Below, in pieces: positions 35,101-46,019 of a stretch of 64,000 nt of DNA. Positions within the stretch are counted from its first letter, which is position 1, and each line of letters opens with the position of its first letter. Origin of the DNA: Ciona intestinalis (taxonomy: Eukaryota > Chordata > Ascidiacea > Phlebobranchia > Cionidae); assembly GCF_000224145.3 (NCBI RefSeq), contig NW_004190347.2, forward strand, positions 329,165 through 393,164, given 5' to 3'. Both the position numbers and the translations under genes were made by a program. A model generated the notes under the pieces. The model was given only the letters and a program-made list of their open reading frames with translations. It searched no databases and had not been told where the DNA came from.

Positions 35101-38100
35101 TTCATGGCACTGCATTACACTTATGGCTGTCCTCTGTTGCAAGATATATTGACTGGTAACCTGGCACCATATTCCATTTAGAACTGTCCAATCCAGAATC
35201 CAGATGCTTTAAACATTCCCAACATCGCAACATGTCCAATATTACATAGGAACTGGCACCAGTGTCGGAGAAAACAAAATACAAGTTTTTTTGCTGTAGG
35301 ATTCATTAACCTGTATGACTACATTAGGAACTCTCTAATGTTGAATCCAGATGTTTTTATACCAGGTTTATCAGCTATTTTCTATATTACACAATATCTA
35401 GCCTCAATGTAGTAGAGACAACATAACACTAGAAACTTTTATCCACATCCATGAAACAGAGGTTTACAAACTATTTTCTATATTCCATCCCAAATGATCT
35501 CAGCACAGCACCAGTATTGTTAGGTGCATGTAACTCTTAAGTTGGTATGCTGTATCCTAGGACTACCTTCACCGAACACCAAGAACTATTCTGTTCATAT
35601 TTCTCCACATGAATAAACCAGGTTTCAATAAGATTCTCCACAATAATAACTTCTCCACATGATTAAACCAGGTTTTCAAACTATGCTCTATATTGTAGAA
35701 GAAGTAGCCTCAGTGCAAGAAACAAAATACCAAACAAAACACCAGTGTTCGGGATTATGAGATCCTCATTTGTGGAGTAAGTTTGACCAATAAATAGGGA
35801 TGCACATACAAAATTATCCTTGTATTTGTGGGACTTCCGAAAGAAAACAGTTCGCAACGTCACTCGAAAGGTTGCTATATGTTTCGCATTGGCCGTTTTC
35901 GCTTTATATTCAATTTGCCCGTTACGCAGGATATCCTAGAATACCTAATTGTTATGTAATGTGCATCCTTATCAACAAAAGTATCTCCCATTTAAATAAT
36001 GAATAGTTTTAAAAATCCTGTTTAAATATCAAGCAACAATTGTTTCCACAGCTTTGTGTTGGTAATTATGACAACTCTTTCATTTAGAGCAGAAATAAAC
36101 AATACAACAAATAACACAACATGTCTATCTAGCTGTACTATACAACAACATAAATTCCTGCATTCAAAAGCCAAATTAGCTGAATTTGCAGTGATGTAAG
36201 ACCAAAAAAGACGTCAAAACTTTGCTCCAAATAAGATATTGCATAAAGAACCAGTTCAGATTTACAGATTTCAATTTTCCCATTAAAAAGTCAATAAAAG
36301 ATGGGACATCATTGGTTTTAAGACCACTTATGGTAAAATGTGTCAACAAATAAAAAAAATGAAATGTCAGTTATTGTCACTTTAAAATTAAACATCCGAT
36401 TTTACAAAGTTGGTTTCAATCTAAAGAGACGCCACATTATTATAAATTCTGCAACAAATAATTCAGTTTAAAAATTTCTCTGAATAAAACAAGCCACAAA
36501 ACTAAATAGTAGCTACCAAGAGATTAATAATAGCTCGCCACACAGCCAACAACTGATCAACCACAATCAATAATGGAGTCTTATCTAATGATGTGATAAT
36601 AGTGATTGTGATGCGAGAAATAATCTATTTCTGTATCACAGAATAATTTGTGACATACTATATATTTGGTCCACTTCTTATATTATGTTTAGGTGACATA
36701 TTCTATACAACTCAAATAATACACGATACACTATTAAAAGTACAAACAGCTAATAAAGATTTTTTTAAACAAAATCGAGTCTGGGGTTTGATATCCTGTA
36801 ATTCCACACAGCATAGCATACTAAAGTCCCGTAATTTGTATGAGCGGCACAGGTTGTGGGCCACAGTTGTCCCATTTGCTTGATTAATATTACAGACATT
36901 TTAAAACACTACGTATAAGGCGTTTTAAGGTGCCTACTTATCCATAGTTAAAACGTCACATATAAGGCCTTCCCCTGTCATGCATAGTTAGAAGATATCA
37001 TTAGATTATTATAATTAACCCTTGAACACATTTTAACATCACATGGCAGCGTAACTTAGAGCAACGTTGGTGTATCGCAGTAGATATCATTAAATCATAA
37101 TAATCACTGAACCATAAAAATCAACGCTTACTGATACTCGCAGCGAAACTTATTTACTAGTGTCTTATGCAGAATACACATGGTGGCTTCAAACAACTTA
37201 CACTAGCTTTTTAAACGCCATTGTGCAAACACCTAAATCATGTATATATATATGGTATTGCTGCCATGTGTGGAACAGCGTTTAACGCGCTCGCATGTAG
37301 CCCAGTCACCCAGTGTATAAGTTCAAGGCTTGGCTCTGCTACCATTGGCAGACGCAACTTAGGTCCTTTAAAATCATAAAACAAACAATTGCTAGAAGAT
37401 CTTTTACACACTTAGAGTGAATCATAAGTGAGACACCTTACGCATTAATAACTGGCCATTGCAGAAATATACAATTTCAGTTTGACAAAACAATTAAACA
37501 TCCACTGGACAAAACTAATCACATGTGAAACCGACTACTCAAAACACAGACCATCACAACAAAGACAGTGACATCACAATGCTCATGCTCGGTGTCACAA
37601 TGGCTTACCCTTCTTGCTTTGCTCTGATACTTGACTGCTTTCTTGGTGTCTGAGACGGCTCGCTCCACGTAATCAACCGAATGTTCCACATTGTATTCTA
37701 TTCTATCAATAATCTCTCCCTTTGTGGGGTACCAAAGATTTAGGGGCAGGTATGGGGTTCAAAGGGGGGGTAGGGGGTGGGGTAAAAGGGGTCGGTAAGA
37801 TTACTTTTACCTTTCGCGCAGCGCTTTGATATTTAACGGCTTTTTTAATCTCAGTATTGGCAGTTTCAACGTAACTTGCAGCGCTCGTTACGTTGTATTC
37901 TATTTGGTTCACCATTTCACCCTGTTGAAAATATAATTCGTTAAATATAATCTGTATTATGTAAGATTGACTATAGCTTACTAAATGTGTATGTGTATAT
38001 ATGTATATTGAATGTTATGTATAAAGTATCAATGCAACATGCTCTTACAAAATTTAATTTACAAAATAGCATGTGACAAATAGACTATACATTAAATCCT

Positions 38101-41100
38101 ATACAAAATATGATGAAATGTTCATTTCCACAATCCAGACTTATCTTAAGTATTTGCACAACAACAATAAACATAGACTGATATTACAAGTAAGAAATAT
38201 AAATATAGTAGTGTGGGGAAGATGGGACACCCAAATATTACGATCATGTTATAAACAATTAACCACGGTCCATGGGATTCCTGAGGATACGGTTTTATAA
38301 TTTATTAAATGTTCTTCCAAACGGAACAATAAACTATAATAAAAAGGTGTCCTATCTTCCCCCGCCCTACCATATAAACATTCAAATACATTTTATATGA
38401 TTTCTATGAGTTTATAGGATAATATGCAATGCAAAATACATGTAGAGGCAATGATTTGACATCTATACATATGTTTACAGCTGTCAGTTATGAACATCCN
38501 NNNNNNNNNNNNNNNNNNNNNNNNNNNNNNNNNNNNNNNNNNNNNNNNNGAATACATTTTATATGATTTCTATGAGCTTATAGGATAATATACAATACAA
38601 AAGACATGTAGAGGCAATGATTTGACATCTATACATAAGTTTACAGCTGTCAGTTATAGAACGTCCAAAGTTACACCATGCTGTTTAATGATAGGTCAAT
38701 TATTATTTGACTAAAATTTATGAAAACTACAGTTTTTTTGCAAACAATCTCACATGAGATACAATGAACATATTATTCACAATATTTTGTGTAAAGGTGA
38801 GGTCTTCATAGGCAAGGCATTCTAGACCTTGGATATTGGACTAAAAAAGTGGTTTTGGTTTAAGGTCAATGGCCAACTATGCATGCCTGGCCATAGGACC
38901 TCACCCATATAGAATAGAATGTTCATATACAATGTTGGGGTATTGGGCCAACTCTGGTCTAAATCCCAGGTCCCATGGCTTGCCTCACTGTAGAACCTCA
39001 CCCATATAGAATAGAATGTGCATATACAATGTTGGGGTAATGGGACAACTCTGGTCTAAATCCCAGGCCCCATGACATGCCTCACTGTAGAACCTCACCC
39101 ATATAGAATAGAATGTGCATATACAATGTTGGGGTAATGGACCAACTCTGGTCTAAATCCCAGGTCCCATGGCATGCCTCACTGTAGAACCTCACCCATA
39201 TAGAATAGAATGTGCATATACAATGTTGGGGTAATGGACCAACACTGGACTAAATCCCAGGTCCCATGGCTTGCCTCACTGTAGGACCTCACCCATATAG
39301 AATAGAAGCTACCAGTTAACAACACATAAGTGACTTGAAGGCAACACACAAACAAAACAACAACAATAACAATAATATTATAAACATACAAACAAAACAT
39401 GAACATACAAAACGACAATTGTGCCCTTATTGTGATTTTGTGGGGACAAATATACAAAAAAACAATTGTGATAGTACCAACAACAACAACAACAACAACA
39501 ATAATAATATTATTTTACCTGATTATCTTATCTCCATAAATATCCAAAATAACTCGTAACATGAAAGCATTTGATAAAAACATTTAATTAATAAACGCCA
39601 CTATAACCCCCAACCCCCTTTGGTCAATTATTGGGTATATAATAACTTTAATTTATTTTATACCCAATAAATGAATTTGTTTATGCTTATGTATGGATAT
39701 CTTCTTAGTGTTATTCACTTATGGCCAATGTATAGGTTTTTTTAGACTTGAAAAATTGGCTCCAAATCAAGGCTGTAATATTAGCATTGGCATACATGCA
39801 ACCCCAGGTTTGGCTACTATAGCGGCAGCAACAACATGATATCATAATAAAGTTCAATCCATCTCACCTGTTGTTCTACTAGCATAGCCATGTCCATAAA
39901 CATATCATGTAACTCCTTTATACTTGTTTCAAGCTTTATGATGTCATTATGGCGAGCTTCGATATCGTTCAAAGCTTGTTTAGTTTGCTGAGTGTCCATG
40001 ATTATCTGTAAACAATGGGTATTGCGGTGAAATAAAGCATTTTTGAATTTATCATGCTTTAACTGACGATAGACATGAAGTGTATGAATACACCATGTGT
40101 GTCTGGCGTATAAGAAGACACCCATGTTATAACTCAACAGTGAGCATGAGGTGTATGAATACACCATGTGTGTCTGGTGTATAAGAAGACACCATGTTAT
40201 AACTCAACAGTGAGCATGAGGTGTATGAATACACCATGTGTGTCTGGTGTATAAGAAGACACCCATGTTATAACTCGACAGTGAGCATGAGGTGTATGAA
40301 TACACCATGTGTGTCTGGTGTATAAGAAGACACCCATGTTATAACTCGACAGTGAGCATGAGGTGTATGAATACACCATGCGTGTCTGGTGTATAAGAAG
40401 ACACCCATGTTATAACTCAACAGTGAGCATGAGGTGTATGAATACACCATGCGTGTCTGGCGTATAAGAAGACACCCATGTTATAACTCAACAGTGAGCA
40501 TGAGGTGTATGAATACACCATGTGTGTCTGGTGTATAAGAAGACACCATGTTATAACTCAACAGTGAGCATGAGGTGTATGAATACACCATGTGTGTCTG
40601 GTGTATAAGAAGACACCCATGTTATAACTCGACAGTGAGCATGAGGTGTATGAATACACCATGTGTGTTAGGTGTATAAGAAGACACCCATGTTATAACT
40701 CGACAGTGAGCATGAGGTGTCTGAATACACCATGCGTGTCTGGTGTGTAAGAATACACCCATGTTATAACTCGACAGTGAGCATGAGGTGTATAATCCAC
40801 AGTAGACCAAAGATTACAATCAATAATTGCATTCAATACAAGTACATTGGGTCAATAGCAAGGACACCACAACAAATCACCACATAAAGTGGATATGAGT
40901 TTAAACAACCTTGCAATTTAACAAACCCTGGTTTAATACCATATATTTCATATATAACACAATCAACATTATATAGATGTATGAGCCTACCCCTCCAGTA
41001 AATATAGCAGAGCTTCCATCCTTTCCTCGTTCCAACATATCTTCGATCTCATTATCTGACACCTGTTTCCCTGTTATTTCAAGCTGGCGTTGTATTCTTG

Positions 41101-43512
41101 CTTTACAGCGTTCACGATAATCGTTTTGTGTCGCGTTATATTCCGTCATTACATGAATGAACTTGCGCGATAACGTTGAGTGCTGGGAAGAAATATTGGG
41201 GTTAATATTTTGTTACTTCTGCTACAATACATAATGTAAAGAAGATAAAAAAAAATATTAATTTTGGTGCATCTTTTTAATGCAGAAAATTCAAGAGTTG
41301 GTTGCAGCAATCAATAATAAAGCTGCGTATGAACATCAACAATTTTCAGAACAGACCTTGAAGCTCACACATGACATGAAGGTTAAAGTCTCACACTCAT
41401 GAAATAAGGCTGTCGTGTCATTTTTTTCAGACTTTAAACAAGTTTCTGTAGCTGTTCAGTAAACTTGGTGTATATCCCTGCTTTTTATTATTTCTTACTA
41501 AACTTACTTGAGTTTTTTGCATTCTTAGATCTGCGGGCAAAACATTTGAATTTTCTTCCATATTTCGTTCAATCAACTTCAGTTTTCCTCGAACTTTATT
41601 CGCGTTCCTCTTTATATCGGCCATGCAGTCCTCCATCTTCTCATTGGTGGCTGCAATGAGGGGTGGTTAGGAAATATGAGGACTTCACCCATATATAGAG
41701 TAGAACATCGTATGGTTTTGTCAGCTTAACTGGTTTATGAACTTGCATCATAAATGTAAATACCGGGTTTGATGCTCGATATTGCATATAATATAATATT
41801 TGTCTTCTAAATCTAATAGTATTACATCCGTGCACGACACCTTGAGTTTTAGTGATGCTGCGTAAAACTGTAGCGGCACTGCGCTAACCGCCGCGACAAG
41901 CATTTTGCGTCGCGTAAGATTAGACATAGATTTTGGCGACACTGGGCACCACGAGAATAGTTGCACCGAATCTTGGTTTTGCCTAATTTAACGGTTATTG
42001 CCGCGACAAGAAAATGTCCATAACTTCAATTGGACTCTGGCTCAATCACAGCTCTGATTGCATATTTGGGCAACACACTTTTGTAAAGCAGTCACTGATA
42101 AGTAGAAGAACCCTGGGCCTCTTCAGCATAGGAGAGACTTAGGTTGTTGGTCTATTACCCCCAATCCCTAAGCTGTTACCATCTAGACCCCACCAATATA
42201 ATGCAGCCAAAATACATCCACCACACCACTCACCATCATCAGTTTGTGGTGCGGACAAAATATCGCTGTGTAATATTTTAACTTCTTGTACTTTGGTTGA
42301 TATTACATCAATGTAGCCTCGTATCTCTTCAACCTGTATTTGACAAATATTTTATTTGAAATTTTATTAAAAAATTTTGTGCAAGATCAGTTTTGGAGCT
42401 TTGCGGCCACCAAAACTACATTTTACACATCTTGAAAGCATTCAATAAAAGAAGTGTATAAAACCCCATTATAGCAACTGTTCTTGACCACTACACAAAA
42501 GTAAACAAGTTACATTAATTTAATCCCTCATTTATTTAACACACATGTACACACTTTTCCACATGTAAACCGTGTACAATTCTTAAGTAAAGTTTAACAG
42601 CATTAAGATTTTAACACACAGAGTTACATGCGTGGCAACTTGCAATCGAACTTGAGGTGTATGGAACAGAACACCAGTGTTATAACAACTGTCATTGCAC
42701 GCCATGCGAGGATAAATAAGTTACATGCGTGGCAACTTGTAAGCGGGCACGAGGTGTATGAAACAGAACACCAGTGTTATAACAACTGTCATTGCACGCC
42801 ATGCGAGGATAAATAAGTTACATACGTGGTAACTTGTAAGCGGGCACGAGGTGTATGAAACAGAACACCAGTGTTATAACAACTGTCATTGCACGCCATG
42901 CGAGGATAAATAAGTTACATGCGTGGCAACTTATAATCGAACACGAGGTGTATGGAACAGTTTATAAAGACTGTCATTGCCCCGTCGTGCGGGGATAAAC
43001 AGTCATACAATACACACAACCAGTAAACGTAAATACCTGTTTAAAGAACTCAGACATATTGTCGCCATCAGCTTCAACTTGAACGGCAACGTCGTCATCG
43101 TCGTCCATGTCGCCCGGCATGCCCTGCGTATTAATGGGAACATAAAACTATACGTGACGTGTATATATATAAAACATACTGCTGTAAAATTAGTACAGAC
43201 ATACCCTGCGTATTAATACATATGTCAGTCTTATTATCTAATACAACCATAAATATTGGAGATACAGGCTTAACATTAGTGGTTGCATGTGCATGCCCTG
43301 GCAGTAGAAGTCCACACATTGGCGAAGTTTCGGGAAATTTTTATCAAATTCTGGATTGATATCGTTAATTCAGTAACCTTATGTTTAGGTAATGGGCCAA
43401 CTCTGGCCTCTATAACAGGCCCCACGGTGAGCAAGGCAGGACATAAACCAATAAAACCATAGAACAGATTCCACAAACTTACATTTTTCAGTTCTTGTAA
43501 TCTGTCTCTCAT
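29041..43512 (-). CDS. STX1: Syntaxin of the STX1/2/3 group with alternative SNARE and membrane-anchor exons
   Basis: Plasma-membrane t-SNARE for vesicle fusion. Constitutive exons: 43483-43512, 43037-43123, 42234-42333, 41508-41650, 40991-41182, 39868-40005 (230 residues). They encode the N-peptide (MRDRLQEL, the Munc18-binding type), an acidic patch, the three-helix Habc domain and the first half of the SNARE motif up to zero-layer Gln230. Then come two alternative 111-nt exons (37811-37921; 37609-37719) and four alternative terminal exons (33987-34073, 33818-33895, 30577-30660, 29041-29121), all phase 0. One full reading is 295 residues, close to the 288 of mammalian STX1A. Identity to syntaxin 1 is evident throughout, for example [19 protein letters not shown]. 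Eight isoforms are possible in principle; which are made is unknown. STX1 is used as a label for the pre-duplication STX1/2/3 type. Confidence 0.93.
29479..29691. mobile_element. hAT-like MITE
   Basis: Ends CAGTGCTTTTCAACCCTT and AAGGATTGAGAAGCACTG; the internal CTACTACAGTGGTTCACGAA block is also seen near 2858. Confidence 0.6.
29825..30380 (+). repeat. 71-bp minisatellite array 1
   Basis: About seven units with GGGTGTCTTCTTATACACC and GGTGTATTCATACACCTCAT; within the syntaxin intron between TM-c and TM-d. Open frames through it are repeat artefacts. Confidence 0.92.
30577..30660 (-). CDS. STX1: Syntaxin terminal exon TM-c (STX1-like anchor with CC)
   Basis: Acceptor TATTGCAG; reads [20 protein letters not shown] then VLAVVLS and TGA. 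The Cys-Cys pair sits where STX1A has its palmitoylated CC. Confidence 0.87.
   Translation of the reverse strand, partial: KKWMILLCCGLLVILLVITVVLAVVLS
31540..31775 (+). repeat. 97-bp family, about two tandem copies
   Basis: TATATGGGTGAGATCCAGAG...CCTGGGATTTAGGCCAGAGT...CACATTCTATTCTATA, repeated. Confidence 0.8.
32145..32535. repeat. Diverged tandem duplication of about 190 bp
   Basis: Two copies share TTTTTGGTATA..., GACAGTATAT..., TACACTG..., AGACTG and AACTGAACAAAACAGAAAAC in the same order. Intronic; no exon seen. Confidence 0.7.
32766..33049. mobile_element. Foldback/MITE element
   Basis: Terminal AGTCCATGAAATTCACC and its perfect inverse GGTGAATTTCATGGACT; internal inverted segments around CCGTGGCAAC and GTTGCAACTGTGG. 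Confidence 0.75.
33400..33475 (+). repeat. 97-bp family fragment
   Basis: TATATGGGTCTTACATAG...GGATTTAGGCCAGAGTTGAC. Confidence 0.6.
33818..33895 (-). CDS. STX1: Syntaxin terminal exon TM-b (STX2/3-like anchor)
   Basis: Reads [20 protein letters not shown] then GLTVG and TAA. Acceptor and first codons are nearly identical to TM-a 178 bp away, a recent tandem duplication. Confidence 0.88.
   Translation of the reverse strand, partial: KKIIIIVIILIVLGVIGLIVGLTVG
33987..34073 (-). CDS. STX1: Syntaxin terminal exon TM-a (STX2/3-like anchor)
   Basis: Acceptor TCCGCAG; reads [20 protein letters not shown] then GVSVGTKT and TAA. The basic start, Ile-rich anchor without cysteines and the GxSVG end resemble STX2/STX3A. 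Confidence 0.88.
   Translation of the reverse strand, partial: KKIIIIVIVLIVLAVIGIIVGVSVGTKT
34419..34770. mobile_element. hAT-like MITE
   Basis: Ends AAACCAGTGGTTCTTAACCT and AGGTTAAGGACCACTGGTTT match as inverted repeats at 18 of 20 positions. Confidence 0.65.
34959..35101. mobile_element. Small foldback element
   Basis: Ends ATGACATTCCCGGCT and AGCCGAGAATATCAT pair with two mismatches; internal CCGACTTA...TAAGT also pairs. Confidence 0.55.
35795..35971. mobile_element. hAT-like MITE (TAGGGATGCAC family), short copy
   Basis: TAGGGATGCACA left and GTGCATCCTTA right; shares internal sequence with the copy at 43696. Confidence 0.65.
37262..37375 (+). mobile_element. tRNA-derived SINE head, forward orientation
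   Basis: tRNA-like A-box region TGGAACAGCGTTTAACGCGC and B-box GTTCAAGGCT at 37321, then CTCTGCTACCATTGG, also found after the B box of the 16265 copy. Confidence 0.65.
37609..37719 (-). CDS. STX1: Syntaxin alternative exon 7b: SNARE C-half, STX1-like
   Basis: 111 nt, phase 0-0: [20 protein letters not shown] then [17 protein letters not shown], almost the neuronal STX1 sequence. Acceptor CCACAAAG, donor AGG|GTAAGC. Only 91 nt separate it from exon 7a. Same length and homologous content point to mutually exclusive use. Confidence 0.92.
37811..37921 (-). CDS. STX1: Syntaxin alternative exon 7a: SNARE C-half, STX2/3-like
   Basis: 111 nt, phase 0-0: [20 protein letters not shown] then [17 protein letters not shown]. 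Keeps the IEYNV and KKAVKYQS anchors of the family but differs from STX1 in the middle, closer in character to STX2/STX3A. Acceptor CAACAG, donor AAG|GTAAAAG. Confidence 0.9.
38206..38371 (+). mobile_element. TA-type MITE copy 3 (internally shortened)
   Basis: GTGGGGAAGATGGGACACCC to TGTCCTATCTTCCCCCGCCC; lacks the CTTTAGCACATAAT segment of other copies. Confidence 0.82.
38385..38670. repeat. Duplicated sequence flanking an assembly gap
   Basis: Bases from 38385 to 38499 are repeated with a few differences from 38551 to about 38670, separated by 50 Ns. Probably two haplotypes joined as if adjacent. Confidence 0.75.
38500..38549. other. Assembly gap (50 N)
   Basis: Run of N; intron between syntaxin exons 6 and 7a. 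Confidence 1.
38770..39310. repeat. 97-bp family tandem array
   Basis: The word TCACCCATATAGAATAGAAT recurs at 38901, 38998, 39095, 39192 and 39289, exactly 97 bp apart. Confidence 0.93.
39868..40005 (-). CDS. STX1: Syntaxin exon 6: first half of SNARE motif
   Basis: [20 protein letters not shown] then [18 protein letters not shown]. The last codon is the zero-layer Gln (Gln230 here, Gln226 in rat STX1A), so the exon boundary cuts the SNARE helix at its centre. Confidence 0.93.
40075..40800 (-). repeat. 71-bp minisatellite array 2
   Basis: About ten units in the syntaxin intron between exons 5 and 6, in the opposite orientation to arrays 1 and 3. Confidence 0.92.
40991..41182 (-). CDS. STX1: Syntaxin exon 5: Habc helix C and linker
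   Basis: [38 protein letters not shown] and [20 protein letters not shown]: near identity with STX1 including the closed-conformation linker. Confidence 0.93.
41508..41650 (-). CDS. STX1: Syntaxin exon 4: Habc helix B and start of C
   Basis: [31 protein letters not shown] and LRMQKTQ; conserved helix Hb of syntaxin 1. Confidence 0.9.
42234..42333 (-). CDS. STX1: Syntaxin exon 3: Habc helix A
   Basis: [19 protein letters not shown], then [14 protein letters not shown]. Ends G|GTGAG (phase 1). Confidence 0.9.
42620..43005 (-). repeat. 98-bp family, about four tandem copies
   Basis: Repeated AACTTGTAAGCGGGCACGAG ... ATGCGAGGATAAATAAGTTA in the intron between syntaxin exons 2 and 3. Confidence 0.9.
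43037..43123 (-). CDS. STX1: Syntaxin exon 2: acidic linker and start of Ha
   Basis: [20 protein letters not shown] then DNMSEFFKQ; the DDDDDV block and FFxQ match syntaxin 1. Phase 0-0. Confidence 0.9.
43483..43512 (-). CDS. STX1: Syntaxin exon 1: N-peptide
   Basis: ATG at 43512-43510; [10 protein letters not shown], matching the conserved syntaxin-1 N-peptide. Donor AAT|GTAAG. An acceptor-like TTTAAATAG lies about 14 nt upstream of the ATG, so a further 5'UTR exon or trans-splicing is possible. Confidence 0.88.
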
Positions 43513-43695
43513 ATTGTTTGCTTCTATTTAAACCTCTTCAAAATATAAATCCCCAGAAATAAGAGAAGACTCCAATATTTCCTTGTTATCAGTTATTCAA
43601 CATTCTTTATCATAAACATTAACTATTAATATAACAAATTTAGCCACCCTGTAACACATAATGGGTAATTGCATTTGCAAGATTCGTGTTAATAC

Positions 43696-44049
43696 TAGGG
43701 ATGCACATTACAGAATAATTAGGTATTCTAGGATATCCTAGAATACATTACTTTGAATCTAGAATTTCGAATCCTTTTGTATTTATAAGACAAAACGTAT
43801 GAAGTCAAAACGGCCAAGCCAAAACGTATAGCAACCTTTGAAAAGACGCTGCGAAACATTTTCTCTCGAAAGTCCCACAAACACAAGAATCTTTTTTTTC
43901 AAAATAATTAAATTTTAAAAAATTGTTAGTTTAGTTCAAGAGATAATGTATGATGACGTCATTAAACAGAATACTGAATCCCGTAATTAGATTCGAATAC
44001 AAATAAATTCGAATCTCATGGATTCGAAATTCTGTAACGTGCATCCCTA
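43696..44049. mobile_element. hAT-like MITE (TAGGGATGCAC family), longer copy
   Basis: TAGGGATGCAC and GTGCATCCCTA termini, flanked by GTTAATAC and GTTAATAT, a 7/8 match expected of an 8-bp target duplication. Confidence 0.8.
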
Positions 44050-44769
44050 GTTAATATTTGGTTGAACGTCTGATTTAGCAACTACTATGTCTGACACTTT
44101 TTTCAAATAGTTTTTTAGTAGCTGTCGTTTTATTTCCTTTTCTTTGTTGTTTTAATTACCTTGATTTATGATTTTTGGTACCATATTTTGAAGAGACAAA
44201 TAATATTTTTGTAAGTATTGTTAAAACAGTCATTCTATTTTAAATTAGGCATTTTTTGACTTGCTTGACCACAACCATGTAATATTAGGTAATACTGTAA
44301 TACAATCAACTTTACCATAGTTGTGTTGTACACCATTTAAATTTATATATGTATTACAATAACAAATACAACAACAAAATAACGGCAATCAATGACAAAC
44401 GACAGTCATTAAAAACGGCATTAAAAACTATTATATATATAATATATATTGTTGTGTAAACTTCACCTGGCTATTATTTTTACTACATAATATATAACTT
44501 AATAAGTATATATACACAAATGATAAACTAACTGACTTACAAACACACAAACTTTCTAGGCAATAAATAACCAAACAACAAACTGAGTTGAACACACACA
44601 GTGTATGAATGGAAATATGAGTCATGCTTTTCACAACTCAGTTATTTCCTGGAATCGATCAAACTGTTATCTATTACAGCGTTACCACTATGTTGTATAA
44701 TATGGTGGGAAAATACCAGGAATATTAAATAGGATTCCTAGATGCAAATGAAGTTACACACTTTATCCT

Positions 44770-44850
44770 TGAATGTTGGGGCAATGACAGTCGTTATAAC
44801 ACAGGTGTTCTGTTTCATACACCTCATGCCAGCTTATAATGTAACTTTGA
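44770..44850 (+). repeat. 98-bp family copy
   Basis: GACAGTCGTTATAACACAGG and TGTTTCATACACCTCATGCC. Confidence 0.75.
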
Positions 44851-46019
44851 GTGTAATTATTTTGGGGAGGGGTTTATCATTTTTTATTGAGCTGAAACTT
44901 GGAATAATAGATGCTAAGTGAGCAAACTACTGCACATAATAAACTGACATGACCACCTTAATAATGCTAAAATACAAACATATAATGAACCATCTAAACA
45001 TATAAACTGTAAACAAATAAACAAACAATTGTGACATTCATATGCATAAATACATGTTCTGCAATTATAAGTAACATATATTACAAAGAACATGAAAAAA
45101 TAACTTGCCAAACACACTATAACCACTATACAGCTGGTAGGGTGGGTATATAGGCAACAAAAACGGGAAACATGAATTATTGAACAGCCTAGTTCCTTTC
45201 CATGCCAAGATATAGCCATATGTTTCTTATACAATCTACTGACCATAAGAAACTTTAATCGTGCAGAACAATGGCACAAGATATTGTTATCAATATATGA
45301 CATAGTTGAATCTATGCGCAACTAATTGACCCAAATATCAGACTCCATGGTGCTTCATACTGTAGTGTGGAACCTCACCAATATAGAATATAATATAGGG
45401 AAACAACACCTGATGTTTCTTGCTACCTGGTTTAATGTAATATATAGACCGGCTTAAACAAATGGTATAAAACAGAACAGTTTTAATGTACCGATGTTTT
45501 GTCTGCCATTCAACAACTGAAATTAACATTTTTATACCAATTATATTAACTTATTTATAAATTAACTTTTACTATAAATTTGAGCAAAAAAATGTTCCAT
45601 ATACAATAAACCAACAACCGAATATGGATCAATTAAAACTAAATTAGCAGCAAAATAAGTTCATTCAGCAATACACAAAGATATATATTTTAACACCTAT
45701 TAAAATAGAATCCTAACAACTGGGACTAATATATGAAGCACTACTGCTGTAATACACTAAAACGTATAATGCTTTCACCTTAAATTGTATATTTGCTTAC
45801 TGTTATAACGCCTACCTATATAACACAGTATAAAAAAAACTGGCGTTTTCTTTTATGTAAGCTGAGCAGATAGGGCTATATATAACAACAACTGTACTGA
45901 CGTAACTAGTAACTTTTAAAAAATCTACACAAGTCTTATTTCCTCGTTTAAACATTACTAGTGATCGATGCATACGCTTTGAAAATTGCTTCCGAGGACA
46001 ATAATTGTCATCTGCAATA

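Noticed and set aside
35681..35863. 60-codon minus-strand frame with a hydrophobic end, considered as a fifth syntaxin anchor exon
   Set aside because: No suitable acceptor followed by basic residues and an anchor in phase; overlaps a MITE.
38901..39310. Regular 97-bp repeats considered as a CRISPR-like array
   Set aside because: Whole units are similar with no repeat/spacer alternation, and the genome is animal.
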